Origin: Paenibacillus sp. HB172176
GTDB lineage: Bacteria; Bacillota; Bacilli; Paenibacillales; Paenibacillaceae
DNA: 64,000 nt
NCBI RefSeq assembly: GCF_011947265.1
Contig: NZ_JAATHD010000021.1
Span: 1 to 64,000 of the forward strand
Direction of reading: 5' to 3'
Every line of letters begins with the position of its first letter. The stretch's first letter is position 1. This document shows, one piece after another, positions 34,293 through 44,028 of the stretch. The position numbers were made by a program, and so were the translations under genes. Below the pieces are notes generated by a model. The model searched no databases, had not been told where the DNA came from, and saw only the letters and a program-made list of their open reading frames with translations.

Positions 34293-35446
34293 AGATATTA
34301 ATGTTCGCGCACAGCGGAAGCTTGAACAGAGGCTGCGAAGCCATTGTAAGGTCTTCTACCGCAATGTTGAAGGAAGGATTGGAAGGCATAGAAGTTTATC
34401 TGGCATCCGACCAGCCGGAAACGGATCGCATTATTTCGCAATTGGACGGCATTTATGACGGCGCAGCCGTTCCTATCAAACGTTATTCCTATGATTGGCT
34501 CATGTCTTCGATCCGATACAAGCTGTTTCAAGACGAAACTTACGCTTTAGGGAAGATTCACAAAAAAATTATTCATCGAATCAAGGACATCGACGTGCTT
34601 CTGTCGATTGGCGGGGATAATTATTGCTACGGCGAACAGCCCGGCTGGTATGAAATTGATCGCATTGCCAAGGCGCAGGGGAAAAAGCTTGTCTTATGGG
34701 GCTGCTCCATTGGCGAGGAGGACTTGTCGGAGCGCAAGCTTGCGGATTTGTCGCTTTTCGATCTTATTTTAACCCGCGAAACCCTATCGTTTAATCTCCT
34801 GCGCAACAAAGGACTCCATAATGTTCGTTTGGTGGCAGACCCTGCCTTCACGATGGAGAAGGAAGAGCTTCAGTTGCCCCAAGGCTGGCAAGATGGCAAT
34901 ACAATCGGATTTAATTACAGCCCGTTGGTCAACAAGCGCAATCCGGAATCAAAAACGGCTGCGAGTCGCCTCATTCAGCATATATTGGATACAACCGACA
35001 TGACAATTGCTATGACGCCGCATGTTATCGCTGCCGGAAATAATGATTATGAGGTGCTGAACGAATTTTATCAACAATTTAAAGCAACCGGAAGAGTTAT
35101 TCTGCTGCCGGAGCATTTGTCTGCGATTCAATATAAAGGATATATCGCCAGAATGCGTTTCTTCATCGGCGCGAGAACGCATGCGACAATCGCGGCTTAT
35201 TCCAATTGCGTACCGACGATGGTGCTTGGCTACAGTGTGAAGTCGAAGGGCATCGCCAAGGATTTGTTCGGTGAGGAGAAGCTGGTGCTCGGCATAGACG
35301 AGCTGTCCGATCTGACAAAGCTGAAGGCCGGCTTCGAGACGCTTCTTCGCGAGGAAGAGAGCCTCAGAACGAAGCTCATGTCGGTCGTTCCCCATATCCA
35401 GTCCAGATCCCGTCACGCAGTGGATTATCTGCAAGAGATCATTTGA
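34289..35446 (+). CDS. Polysaccharide pyruvyl transferase (EpsI/EpsO family)
   Basis: 385 residues, PS_pyruv_trans family. The opening HSGSLNRGCEAIVRSS, the central LLSIGGDNYCYGE near 109 and the late FFIGARTHATIAAYS near 290 are the family landmarks. It would add pyruvate ketals to sugar residues, giving the polymer negative charge. B. subtilis eps has two such genes (epsI, epsO); which one this corresponds to is not clear. Start overlaps the preceding gene by ATGA. Confidence 0.9.
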   Translation: MKILMFAHSGSLNRGCEAIVRSSTAMLKEGLEGIEVYLASDQPETDRIISQLDGIYDGAAVPIKRYSYDWLMSSIRYKLFQDETYALGKIHKKIIHRIKDIDVLLSIGGDNYCYGEQPGWYEIDRIAKAQGKKLVLWGCSIGEEDLSERKLADLSLFDLILTRETLSFNLLRNKGLHNVRLVADPAFTMEKEELQLPQGWQDGNTIGFNYSPLVNKRNPESKTAASRLIQHILDTTDMTIAMTPHVIAAGNNDYEVLNEFYQQFKATGRVILLPEHLSAIQYKGYIARMRFFIGARTHATIAAYSNCVPTMVLGYSVKSKGIAKDLFGEEKLVLGIDELSDLTKLKAGFETLLREEESLRTKLMSVVPHIQSRSRHAVDYLQEII

Positions 35447-35453
35447 GGCGGCT

Positions 35454-36647
35454 ATGAAGAAAAATCTATTATTCGTTATGCCCAGCTTATCCGCCGGAGG
35501 AGGAGAGCGAAGTCTCATTAATCTGCTCTCCCAACTGGATTATCGGCAATATAATGTCGATTTGTATTTGCTCAGCCATGAGGGATTATTCATGGAGTTG
35601 ATTCCTGAGGGAGTAACGCTTCTTCCCTTGCCGGAATCCTATCACCGTTTCTCGCTGCAGATGAAATCGTCGCTTGTTCAATTGCTTAGAAGGCGCAAGC
35701 TCAAGCAAGCGTTCAATCGCCTTATGTATACGGTGACCAACCAGACGATTGCGAATGTTGGCGTAAGAGAACAGACGAGCTGGAAATATCTTTCGCCCTC
35801 GCTAGGGAAGCTTTCGAAATCCTATCATGCCGCGATAGGTTTTCTCGAGAAGACGGCAATCTACTTTTGCGTGGACAAAGTGAATGCTCCCATTAAACTG
35901 GGCTGGATTCACAATGATTACGACAAGCTCGGGATGGATCCTACTTTCGACCGTTCTTATTTCGATAAACTGAATCATATTGTGACGGTTTCCGAAGAAT
36001 GTGCGAATGTGCTGCGTGAGCGATTTCCGGAGCAGCGGGAGAAGGTTCACATTATTTATAATATCGTCTCTCCCCTGTTAATCAGAAGAATGGCAGAGCT
36101 TGACGCCAATGATTTGTATGGGCGCGACCAGAATGAATTCGTCATTCTATCCATCGGCAGGCTTCATGAGCAGAAAGGTTTTGAGCTTGCGATCCTGGCA
36201 TGCAGAGCATTAATCGATAGAGGGTATAAGGTGCGGTGGCATGTCATCGGCGAAGGCGACGAGAGGGAACGATTAAGGGATATGATCGCCAAGAACAGAC
36301 TCGAGCGGCATTTCAAATTGCTAGGCTTGAAATCCAATCCCTATCCTTATTTGCAGCAAGCCGACATCTATGTGCAAACCTCCAGGTTTGAAGGCAAGTC
36401 GATCGCTATCGATGAGGCAAAAATTTTGAACAAACCTATCGTCATTACGAACTTCAGTACGGCCAAGGATCAGATTGACCATGGTCTTGAAGGGTATATC
36501 GTAGATATGACAGCGGATGCGATCGCTTCGGCGATCGGGGAGTTGCTGGAAAGTCAGTCATTAAGAGAGCGGCTCAGTCGATATCTCTCGTCATTGGAGC
36601 TAGGCACGGAGACGGAAATCAATAAGCTCTATCAGCTATTGGATTAG
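35454..36647 (+). CDS. Glycosyltransferase family 4 (paralogue B)
   Basis: 397 residues. The acceptor loop SAGGGERSLINLLSQLDY is at the N-terminus, LSIGRLHEQKGFELAILACRAL is near 236 and the donor motif SRFEGKSIAIDEAKILNKP near 307. It is strikingly similar in layout to the next gene (36659) and also to 32023, including a W-K-x-L-S central stretch and the H-N/T-D/E-Y-x-KLGMDP segment near 152. Seven bases separate it from the pyruvyl transferase gene. Confidence 0.88.
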   Translation: MKKNLLFVMPSLSAGGGERSLINLLSQLDYRQYNVDLYLLSHEGLFMELIPEGVTLLPLPESYHRFSLQMKSSLVQLLRRRKLKQAFNRLMYTVTNQTIANVGVREQTSWKYLSPSLGKLSKSYHAAIGFLEKTAIYFCVDKVNAPIKLGWIHNDYDKLGMDPTFDRSYFDKLNHIVTVSEECANVLRERFPEQREKVHIIYNIVSPLLIRRMAELDANDLYGRDQNEFVILSIGRLHEQKGFELAILACRALIDRGYKVRWHVIGEGDERERLRDMIAKNRLERHFKLLGLKSNPYPYLQQADIYVQTSRFEGKSIAIDEAKILNKPIVITNFSTAKDQIDHGLEGYIVDMTADAIASAIGELLESQSLRERLSRYLSSLELGTETEINKLYQLLD

Positions 36648-36658
36648 GCGGTGTTAGG

Positions 36659-37843
36659 GTGAAGAAGCTATTATTTGTCATGAATCATCTGCATTGCGGA
36701 GGTGCGGAGAAGGCGTTGATCTCGCTGCTGCAAACGATTGATTATTCAAGCTTTGAGGTTGATCTCCTGCTGTTCAAGAAGGAGGGCATGTTCATGAATC
36801 AGCTTCCATCGCAGGTTCGATTGCTCGAATCGCCGTCCGATTACCTGATTTTCGATATGCCTATCCGCCAAGCCATTACGAGTTGCTTGAAGAGGGGGAA
36901 GCTGAAGCTTGCATGGGCAAGAATACGCGCAGGCTTGATCTTCAAATCCGAGAAAAACCCGGCTAGATGCGAGCAGCTCGTTTGGAAGCATCTTTCGAGG
37001 GCGATGCCGGCTCTTCCTGTAAGGTATGATGCCGCCATCGGTTATTTGGAGAAAAATCCGGTCTATTACTGCATTGAAAAAGTAAAGGCGGAAAAGAAGC
37101 TTGGTTTTATCCATACCGAATATTCAAAGCTGGGCATGGATCCGGCTCTGGATCAAAAGCATTTCGCGCAGCTTGATTATATAGTGACAGTATCAAAATC
37201 ATGCGGGGATGTATTGAAGCGGTCGTTTCCAGCCTTTGAAAAAAAGATTGAAATTATGCATAATATTGTTTCTCCCTCGCTTGTTCTTCAATTATCGCAA
37301 AAAGGAAATCCCTATTCTCATCCTTATGCCGGATGCCGAATTGTATCAATGGGGCGTCTGCACAGCTTGAAGGGCTTCGATATGGCGATTGAAGCTTGCC
37401 GAATGATGATCGACAAGGGCATACCTGTACAATGGTACATCATTGGCGAGGGCGAGGAGCGGGAACGGTTGAAGCGCAGCATTGAACAGCACAAGCTGCA
37501 AGAGCATTTCCATCTGCTCGGCTTACAGGAGAATCCCTATCCCTTCATCAAGCATGCGGATATTTATGTGCAGCCTTCCCGTTTCGAGGGGAAATCGATT
37601 GCCGTCGATGAAGCGAAAATATTGGCAAAGCCAATCGTGGTCACCAACTTCTCTACGGCAAACGACGCCGTTGCTTCCATGGTCAACGGACTTATTGTGG
37701 ATATGAATGCAGCAGCAATAGCGGCTGGAATTGAACGGTTATGGAATGATCCTGCTCTTCGCGACAGGTTGATTAAGCGATTGGAATTAGAAGAACCGGG
37801 AACGGAAGCGGAAATTTCTGCTTTGTATCGATTCATTTCATAG
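36659..37843 (+). CDS. Glycosyltransferase family 4 (paralogue C)
   Basis: 394 residues from GTG 36659. Shared landmarks with paralogue B are LHCGGAEKALISLLQTIDYSS at the N-terminus, FIHTEYSKLGMDPALDQKHF near 149, VSMGRLHSLKGFDMAIEACRMM near 232 and SRFEGKSIAVDEAKILAKP near 306. The pair probably arose by tandem duplication. The GTG lies 11 bases after the previous stop, with only the modest TTAGGG upstream. Confidence 0.87.
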   Translation: MKKLLFVMNHLHCGGAEKALISLLQTIDYSSFEVDLLLFKKEGMFMNQLPSQVRLLESPSDYLIFDMPIRQAITSCLKRGKLKLAWARIRAGLIFKSEKNPARCEQLVWKHLSRAMPALPVRYDAAIGYLEKNPVYYCIEKVKAEKKLGFIHTEYSKLGMDPALDQKHFAQLDYIVTVSKSCGDVLKRSFPAFEKKIEIMHNIVSPSLVLQLSQKGNPYSHPYAGCRIVSMGRLHSLKGFDMAIEACRMMIDKGIPVQWYIIGEGEERERLKRSIEQHKLQEHFHLLGLQENPYPFIKHADIYVQPSRFEGKSIAVDEAKILAKPIVVTNFSTANDAVASMVNGLIVDMNAAAIAAGIERLWNDPALRDRLIKRLELEEPGTEAEISALYRFIS

Positions 37844-37882
37844 GCTTTGCATTTTTGATTGAAGAAAGGAGCAGTGCTTTGC

Positions 37883-39070
37883 ATGTTAGTCCTCCCATTA
37901 TGCATGGTGCTCATGATCGTTGTCGTTATTGCGTTATTCGATATTATCCCTATCGCGAAGGAATGGTTCGGGCGCATTCATATCGGCAGATACAGCAGCC
38001 GGGAACAATGGAGAGACGCGATTTCCCGTGTCGGCTTCAAATGGTTGAATGCTGCGCCAAAGCTGAAGATAACGGATAATACAAGATTGATCGCCCTGGA
38101 TGTTGTGCGAGGGAAGTATTCGAAAAGCACGATACAGCAGTGGCAGGAAGCGGCCATTCTGCTTGGTTTGTCGGAGATGGCGAAAAACGGATTGAAACCC
38201 GCGATCAAGAAGCAAGTTGATATTTATTTGCATGCCAGACTGGATGAAGACGGAGGCTGGCGGGAGCCTCCCCGACATGTCGACATTGGTATATTGGCAT
38301 ATGGTCTAATGAAGCTGCCGGGAGGCGCCGATCGCAGATGCAAATTAGCGCTGGACCAGGTTTGGGAGCTTATACAAGCTCATATCGGTTCAGATGGAAC
38401 TGTACAGTATCGGACGTTCATGCCGAATTACCGTTACGTTGATACGATTGGCTTTATCTGTCCTTTTCTAATCGCTTACGGGCTGCGTTATGACAAACAA
38501 GAATGCATAGAACTCGCCGTCAAGCAATTGGAGCATTATGATCGTTTCGGCATGCTGAACAAAAGCTATATTCCCAGCCACGCCTATCATATCGAGTCGG
38601 GGCTGCCGGCAGGGCTGTATGGGTGGGGCAGAGGTCTTGGATGGTTTGCGATAGGCTTGATTGACGCTTGGCTGGAGCTGCCGAATACGCATGCTTACAA
38701 ACAAACGCTTGAGGGAATGGTCAGAAAGTTTGCCGTCTCTTCCCTATCCTTCCAGAACGAGAACGGAAGCTGGAGCTGGTCTGTGAATCGAAGCGAAGCC
38801 AGAGCCGATTCGTCTACGACCGCAGCCTTGGGATGGTTTCTCAAGCAAGCCTCAGCACTTCCGAGTCTCCAGGAGTCCTGCTCGGAAGGGGCAAGCAAAG
38901 CGCAGAGCTACTTGATGAAGGTGACCCGAAGGAATGGCGCCATAGATTTTTCGCAAGGCGATACGAAGGATATTGGCGTATATTCCATGTTGTTTTCCAT
39001 AATGCCTTTCACGCAAGGATTTTCCATGCGAATGTCGCATGCAAATCTTCCTTTGGAGGAGTTGGCATGA
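37883..39070 (+). CDS. Membrane-anchored GH88/GH105-like glycoside hydrolase
   Basis: 395 residues. An N-terminal hydrophobic helix (residues 1-22, MLVLPLCMVLMIVVVIALF) is followed by an (alpha/alpha)6 barrel with landmarks of unsaturated-uronyl hydrolases: RHVDIGILAYGLMKL near 135, YVDTIGFICPFLIAYG near 185 and GLYGWGRGLGWFAIGLIDA near 245. It could trim or turn over the polymer at the outer face of the membrane. ATG 37883 has AAAGGAG upstream at long spacing; TTG 37859 is possible but lacks a site. It overlaps the next gene by ATGA. Confidence 0.78.
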   Translation: MLVLPLCMVLMIVVVIALFDIIPIAKEWFGRIHIGRYSSREQWRDAISRVGFKWLNAAPKLKITDNTRLIALDVVRGKYSKSTIQQWQEAAILLGLSEMAKNGLKPAIKKQVDIYLHARLDEDGGWREPPRHVDIGILAYGLMKLPGGADRRCKLALDQVWELIQAHIGSDGTVQYRTFMPNYRYVDTIGFICPFLIAYGLRYDKQECIELAVKQLEHYDRFGMLNKSYIPSHAYHIESGLPAGLYGWGRGLGWFAIGLIDAWLELPNTHAYKQTLEGMVRKFAVSSLSFQNENGSWSWSVNRSEARADSSTTAALGWFLKQASALPSLQESCSEGASKAQSYLMKVTRRNGAIDFSQGDTKDIGVYSMLFSIMPFTQGFSMRMSHANLPLEELA

Positions 39071-39630
39071 TGATCACGAAAATCTTTCGTTTTGCAGCAG
39101 CAAGAATAAGAAAGATTTTATTGCAGCAAATTTGGCTGGATGATTATATCAAAAAAGGAATGGTCGTAGGGAAAAATTGCTCCATTCAGGGAGGCGTCGT
39201 GTTCGACTATTCGCATTGCTGGCTGATTGCCATCGGCGACCGGGTAACCATCGCGCCGGAAGCGTATATTCTTGCTCATGACGCAAGCAGCAAAGCACTA
39301 ATAGGTTATACAAAAATTGCGCGTGTAGTCATTGAAGATGATTGCTTTATCGGAGCAAGGGCGATTATCATGCCTGGTGTACGCGTAGGAAAAGGATCGA
39401 TCGTTGCGGCCGGAAGCGTAGTCACGCAATCCGTTCCTCCCTATACGGTAGTCGGGGGAAATCCTGCGCGTGTAATCAGCACATTGGATGACTATGAGAA
39501 GAAGGTAAAGGCTTTATTTGAAATCAATCCCCGTTTTGACTCGACATACACAATCAGGGGAAATATTGATTATGATCAAAAAGAAACGATGCTGCAAAGC
39601 TTAAACGGAAATGTCGGATTTGTCAGATAG
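39067..39630 (+). CDS. Serine-acetyltransferase-like left-handed beta-helix acyltransferase
   Basis: 187 residues. Hexapeptide repeats from about residue 38 (KGMVVGKNCSIQGG) to 135, with LAHDASSKALIGYTKIARVVIEDDCFIGARAIIMPGVRVGKGS condensed into the usual NodL/LacA/CysE pattern; the His in LAHDAS is the likely catalytic base. Short amphipathic N-terminus. GGAGGAG precedes the ATG, which overlaps the hydrolase stop. It probably acetylates the polymer before export by the adjacent flippase. Confidence 0.85.
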   Translation: MMITKIFRFAAARIRKILLQQIWLDDYIKKGMVVGKNCSIQGGVVFDYSHCWLIAIGDRVTIAPEAYILAHDASSKALIGYTKIARVVIEDDCFIGARAIIMPGVRVGKGSIVAAGSVVTQSVPPYTVVGGNPARVISTLDDYEKKVKALFEINPRFDSTYTIRGNIDYDQKETMLQSLNGNVGFVR

Positions 39631-39639
39631 GAGAGCAAG

Positions 39640-41190
39640 ATGAGAATAAAGAGCTCGTTGTTAAATATAGCAGCAGGAATTGGCAATCAATTGATTATTG
39701 CTGTGCTGAGTTTTATATCGAGGACGGTATTCATTCAAAGTCTCGGCATTGACTATTTGGGGATTAACGCTTTGTTCACAAGCATCCTTGCCATGCTCTC
39801 TTTGGCGGAAGCAGGTATTGGCTCCAGCATTGTTTACAATCTGTACAAGCCTGTCGCCGACAAGGATGAGCCTCGAATACTGGCGTGGATGAGGCTCTAT
39901 CGAACGGCGTATCTCTATATTGCCGGAGTCATCATGCTTGTCGGTCTTGCGGTGCTTCCTTTCCTGACTCATTTTATTAAAGACACGAACGTTCAGCATC
40001 TTCATCTGATCTATTTGTTGTTTCTTCTGAATACAGCGGTTCCCTATTTGTTCGTATACAAGCAATCCTTCCTTAACGTGAACCAGAAAAATTACATCAT
40101 CACCGTTGTCTACTCCGTCACCTTTATTGTTTCCTCAATCCTGAAAATAGCGATTCTTCATTATACGCAAAACTACCTTTTGTTCTTGTTGCTCGACAGT
40201 TCGTTGACAATAATGGCATCTCTGCTGTTAACCATAGTTGTCAATCGCAAATATCCGTTCTTGAAGAAAAAAGCGTCATACAAGCTGGAGCCGCATTTGA
40301 AGCGGAGTTTCGTGAAGAATATGAAGGCAATCATGCTCCAAAATGTTGGGAATTATTTCATCTTCGGCGTTGACAGCATTCTTATTTCTTCCTTTATCAG
40401 CATTGCCGCAGTAGGGCTGTATTCCAATTACAAAATGCTTATTGATCTCTGCAGGACCTTCGTTAATCAGGTGTTTACGAATTTATATCACAGCGTTGGG
40501 AATTTAATTGCCGAAGAGAGCAAAGAGAAGGTATACAGCATTTATAAGGTGACCACTTTGTTGAATTTTTGGCTGTACGCCTTCCTCTCCATCGAATTGT
40601 ATATTCTGCTCGATCCCTTTATTCGCATATGGCTGGGCGAGCCGTTCTTAATGGGCAAAGCTGCCGTTATTCTACTCGTTCTGACCTTCTTTGAACGCGG
40701 CATGCGCAATACGATTACAACGGTCAAAACAACGTCGGGCATCTTCCATCAGGACCGCTACGTTCCAATCGCGCAAGCCGCCATAAATCTGGGAGTGTCT
40801 CTGCTGCTGGTTCATGCCATGGGCATTGCGGGCATCTTCGCAGGCACGCTCATTAGCTCTGTGGCGATGCCCTTCTGGACAACTCCGTTGCTTGTATACA
40901 AAAACGTATTTCATTTGCCGATTCGTCATTATTTCTTTCGATATTTGTATTTCCTGGGGCTTGGTGTCATTGCGTATCTGTTAAGCGCTGCGGCGATGCT
41001 CTATTTGCCATCCAATCATTTATCGGGCATTGTCATCCAAGGCAGTATCGCGGCTGTCGTTATCAACCTGGTGTTTGTATGCGCCTTTTGGAGAACGGCA
41101 GAATTTCGCTATCTGATGCGAATTGCGAACGGGCTGTTCGCGAAGTTGCCGACGCTCAAAAGAGTGGGCCGCAAATCGACTTCGGCCTGA
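39640..41190 (+). CDS. epsK: Wzx/EpsK-like polysaccharide flippase
   Basis: 516 residues with 12-14 transmembrane helices, MVF/MATE-type polysaccharide exporter. The opening SSLLNIAAGIGNQLIIAVLSFISRTVFIQSLGIDYLGINALF condenses the usual first-helix pattern of Gram-positive Wzx/EpsK proteins. It would flip lipid-linked repeat units for the EpsG-like polymerase. GGAGAG precedes the ATG. Last gene of this operon; it converges with the beta-helix gene with only 6 bases between stop codons and no visible terminator. Confidence 0.9.
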   Translation: MRIKSSLLNIAAGIGNQLIIAVLSFISRTVFIQSLGIDYLGINALFTSILAMLSLAEAGIGSSIVYNLYKPVADKDEPRILAWMRLYRTAYLYIAGVIMLVGLAVLPFLTHFIKDTNVQHLHLIYLLFLLNTAVPYLFVYKQSFLNVNQKNYIITVVYSVTFIVSSILKIAILHYTQNYLLFLLLDSSLTIMASLLLTIVVNRKYPFLKKKASYKLEPHLKRSFVKNMKAIMLQNVGNYFIFGVDSILISSFISIAAVGLYSNYKMLIDLCRTFVNQVFTNLYHSVGNLIAEESKEKVYSIYKVTTLLNFWLYAFLSIELYILLDPFIRIWLGEPFLMGKAAVILLVLTFFERGMRNTITTVKTTSGIFHQDRYVPIAQAAINLGVSLLLVHAMGIAGIFAGTLISSVAMPFWTTPLLVYKNVFHLPIRHYFFRYLYFLGLGVIAYLLSAAAMLYLPSNHLSGIVIQGSIAAVVINLVFVCAFWRTAEFRYLMRIANGLFAKLPTLKRVGRKSTSA

Positions 41191-41196
41191 TCTCGC

Positions 41197-43755
41197 TTAT
41201 GCATCGACGATGAGCCCATAGGGCTTGAATACGGCAATAACGCCAAGCTCCTTCCATGTTACACTGCCGTCCAATACGGTTGATCCATAGGTTAATGGCC
41301 AATCGGGTTCAGAGCCTCCGCTTATGCCGCCGGATATGGCTTCATAGACATGGCCGTTCGCCTGTATTTGCTGGTTCAGGGAATAGGAAGCGGAGGGAGC
41401 CCAGTCTAAGCCGTTCGCAATGCCGGATTGCACGCAGACCCAGCCAACATAATCTCCTGCCGCGGGAGCGGCGTTCTTGAATATATTCCCAGCAAACCAG
41501 GTGCCGGATTGCGGGGGGAGTATCCCTTCCTCGTCTGGATCATAGTCCAGATAAATGCCAGAGTCCCCTGCTGGAAAGATGATGCCATGGAGCGTATTTC
41601 TAATATTAGCGAAGCTTTGAACGGCGTTCTTGCTCGAGCTTTCATAATAAGGCACGGTAAGAGCTCCGGTCCCTGTATAGATTAGGCGCGACTCTTTCAG
41701 AAGCACATTTGTCGTGCGAGGGACAACCGTATAGGTTGCTTTCATTAAATATTGAAAACTTTCATTGTTAATTGTGATATCGCTGTTTATGACCTCGATT
41801 TTTCCCGTCCCCGTGTTCAACTCGCTTTGAATGAGATAACTGATGGAGTCGGCTTCAATCATGCAGTCTGTTAATAGGGTGATGGGAGATTCGCTTGGCG
41901 TATTGATATTGCCAATCTTGATAATCGTATCCTCGAGTTCGCAGCTATCGAATTTTGCAGTCCGCTGCTTGACTGAGGTAATAGTGTTGGCTAAAATGCA
42001 GTCTGCAAAAACGCAGTTCACAAACTCGGCGGCCTCGGCCTTCGTCTGTTGATTTCTTGTTTCAATCCGCAGATTCACATTCGACATATCGGTGGATTCT
42101 ATCCTGTAAACGCGGAATTGAATTTCACGTTGTACGACGACGCCTTCAAATGTGCAATGCTCGAGTACATTTGCCGTAATGGAAGGGTTTCCGTCGAAGG
42201 CATCCGTCCAAACGAACCGATTTTCCTGGCAGCTTACCGTCCGATCATCCGGCAAGAAGAAATTTACGGAATTGATGAGCGTATTTCGCAAATACGACAG
42301 ATGATAACCGGAACCGCTTGCGCCGGTGTTATTGGAATAGACAATAGTATTATTTTCAAAGAATACATGCGCGCCGGTCGTATAGGAAGTCATAAGTCCG
42401 AATGCCGTCTGACAGCGATAAAAGTAATTTTCTTTCACACTGGCGGCATGCAGTGCGTATAGATTCACGCCTATTCCGCTAAGGTTGTACATATGATTAT
42501 TATGGATCTCCAAGGTCCAGCAGCCTGCCAATATTCCGTGAAACAGATTGTAGAACTGATTGTTGCGGACGATGTTATTATCTCCGTAGCTGTCCTCTTG
42601 ATTAATGCCATAACGCGTAGGGTCGCTGAAAAAAGGCTTTCCGTCCAGCTTGCCCGTTCCGTCATGAATCATGTTATCCGCAATAATATTATAATTGCCT
42701 CCAAGCTGGATTCCGCCTCGATGAATATTGTATATCTCACAATTTTCGATGCGGTTATGATGGGGCGTCAATCCGTATTTCAACGTAATTTGCATATTTT
42801 TGGATGTAGAGGATTCATTGTAGAACAAGAGACGGAATTTCGCGGCATTAGCAATGATTCCAATAGGGATATATATTTTTTTATGATCGTAATAGCCAAG
42901 AAAATGGCCTGAGCTGTCGTAGTAGTAGACGCCAATCTCTTTCACATTCATTGCGGTTAGACGGGTATAGCCCGCGCCGGACAGCAAGAAACAATTATAA
43001 TTCTTTTCAGGAAGATTTATGAATTGCGAAACGAGTGTTTGCTTGGTCGACGAGATTAAGGTTCCGCTTACCGTGTCAATGTCGTTAACGGTCAATCCAA
43101 GCGCGAACTCTGCGTAATCATAGTCGGAGCTGTTCACAACTGCAATTCCGTCGGCCATAAAGCTGCTGATTGTGCAGTTCTGCAGCGTGCAATAAGAGGA
43201 GCTTTTCGTTATTTTTACACCGTAGGTGTATTCAACGGCGGCTTCGGCGGCGTTATGAAAGCTGCGTTCGGCTTTATCACCGATCAGAATCAGGTTCTTG
43301 ATATGGGAATTGAATGCCCCTCGCATTTCGATGCAAACCCCATTGGCGGCCTGCGTTGGAAAGTTATAATAATCTTCCGCATCGGGCCGGGTGTCGAAGG
43401 GAGATTTATTGTCCGAATCGTACATCACCTTCAAGATGGAATTATTGAAATCTATTGTAATATTGCTTTGCGAGATGATAATACTGTCAGGGTAGCATAT
43501 GGAGTAGGAATCGCCTGGTAAGATGATTGAGCTGAAATTTCGGCTTGCCGCCCATCTTATCGCATCGTTCAAACCTTTCACGTTAGCGGCTGCCCGGATG
43601 TAATCCTCCTCCGTATACGGTTTTGAAGGCAAGGAAGCTTTAATGCCCCATTGTTCTATATCTACGAAATAAGCGTTTCCCGCACTGGCAACGCCTTCAT
43701 CCGTCAAGTCGGTCCACTCCGCCTTGTCAGAATATTGATTGTTGATTGAGAACAT
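41197..43755 (-). CDS. Large right-handed beta-helix protein (pectate-lyase/tailspike type)
   Basis: 852 residues. The region from about residue 55 to 640 is a run of short beta-strand coils with Asn ladders (for example NNTIVYSNN, NRIENCEIYNIHRGGIQLGG), the hallmark of parallel beta-helix polysaccharide-acting proteins. The C-terminus (WAPSASYSLNQQIQANG, then VTWKELG) resembles carbohydrate-binding modules of phage tail proteins. No signal peptide is visible. ATG 43755 has GGGAGG 6 bases upstream. It lies antisense inside the EPS locus, so it could depolymerise or modify this polymer, or be a captured tailspike domain. Activity is inferred. Confidence 0.72.
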   Translation of the reverse strand: MFSINNQYSDKAEWTDLTDEGVASAGNAYFVDIEQWGIKASLPSKPYTEEDYIRAAANVKGLNDAIRWAASRNFSSIILPGDSYSICYPDSIIISQSNITIDFNNSILKVMYDSDNKSPFDTRPDAEDYYNFPTQAANGVCIEMRGAFNSHIKNLILIGDKAERSFHNAAEAAVEYTYGVKITKSSSYCTLQNCTISSFMADGIAVVNSSDYDYAEFALGLTVNDIDTVSGTLISSTKQTLVSQFINLPEKNYNCFLLSGAGYTRLTAMNVKEIGVYYYDSSGHFLGYYDHKKIYIPIGIIANAAKFRLLFYNESSTSKNMQITLKYGLTPHHNRIENCEIYNIHRGGIQLGGNYNIIADNMIHDGTGKLDGKPFFSDPTRYGINQEDSYGDNNIVRNNQFYNLFHGILAGCWTLEIHNNHMYNLSGIGVNLYALHAASVKENYFYRCQTAFGLMTSYTTGAHVFFENNTIVYSNNTGASGSGYHLSYLRNTLINSVNFFLPDDRTVSCQENRFVWTDAFDGNPSITANVLEHCTFEGVVVQREIQFRVYRIESTDMSNVNLRIETRNQQTKAEAAEFVNCVFADCILANTITSVKQRTAKFDSCELEDTIIKIGNINTPSESPITLLTDCMIEADSISYLIQSELNTGTGKIEVINSDITINNESFQYLMKATYTVVPRTTNVLLKESRLIYTGTGALTVPYYESSSKNAVQSFANIRNTLHGIIFPAGDSGIYLDYDPDEEGILPPQSGTWFAGNIFKNAAPAAGDYVGWVCVQSGIANGLDWAPSASYSLNQQIQANGHVYEAISGGISGGSEPDWPLTYGSTVLDGSVTWKELGVIAVFKPYGLIVDA

Positions 43756-44028
43756 GCTGATCCTCCCGACTGTCATTATACCTATTTCAACTAGTATATG
43801 AAGGTATACTCTATTCGGAAGTGCTATTGTCCATTTCCGGAAGGCTGCATCTGCTTTTATTTCGTAGATTCACATTGCGTCAAGAATTGGTGCGGCTTTG
43901 ACCCGCATAAAAGGGAGAGGGATTTTCTGCGTGAGTTCGCAGCTTATGCCAAATATATTGCAAATTTCGCTTGCGACGCCATCCCTTTCTTCTGACTCCG
44001 CCGCAAGGAATGCTCCAATGCCCGATTC

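Noticed and set aside
43880..44028. Continuation of the deacetylase in another frame
   Set aside because: None of the three frames restores the expected deacetylase motifs, so I did not join them into one gene.
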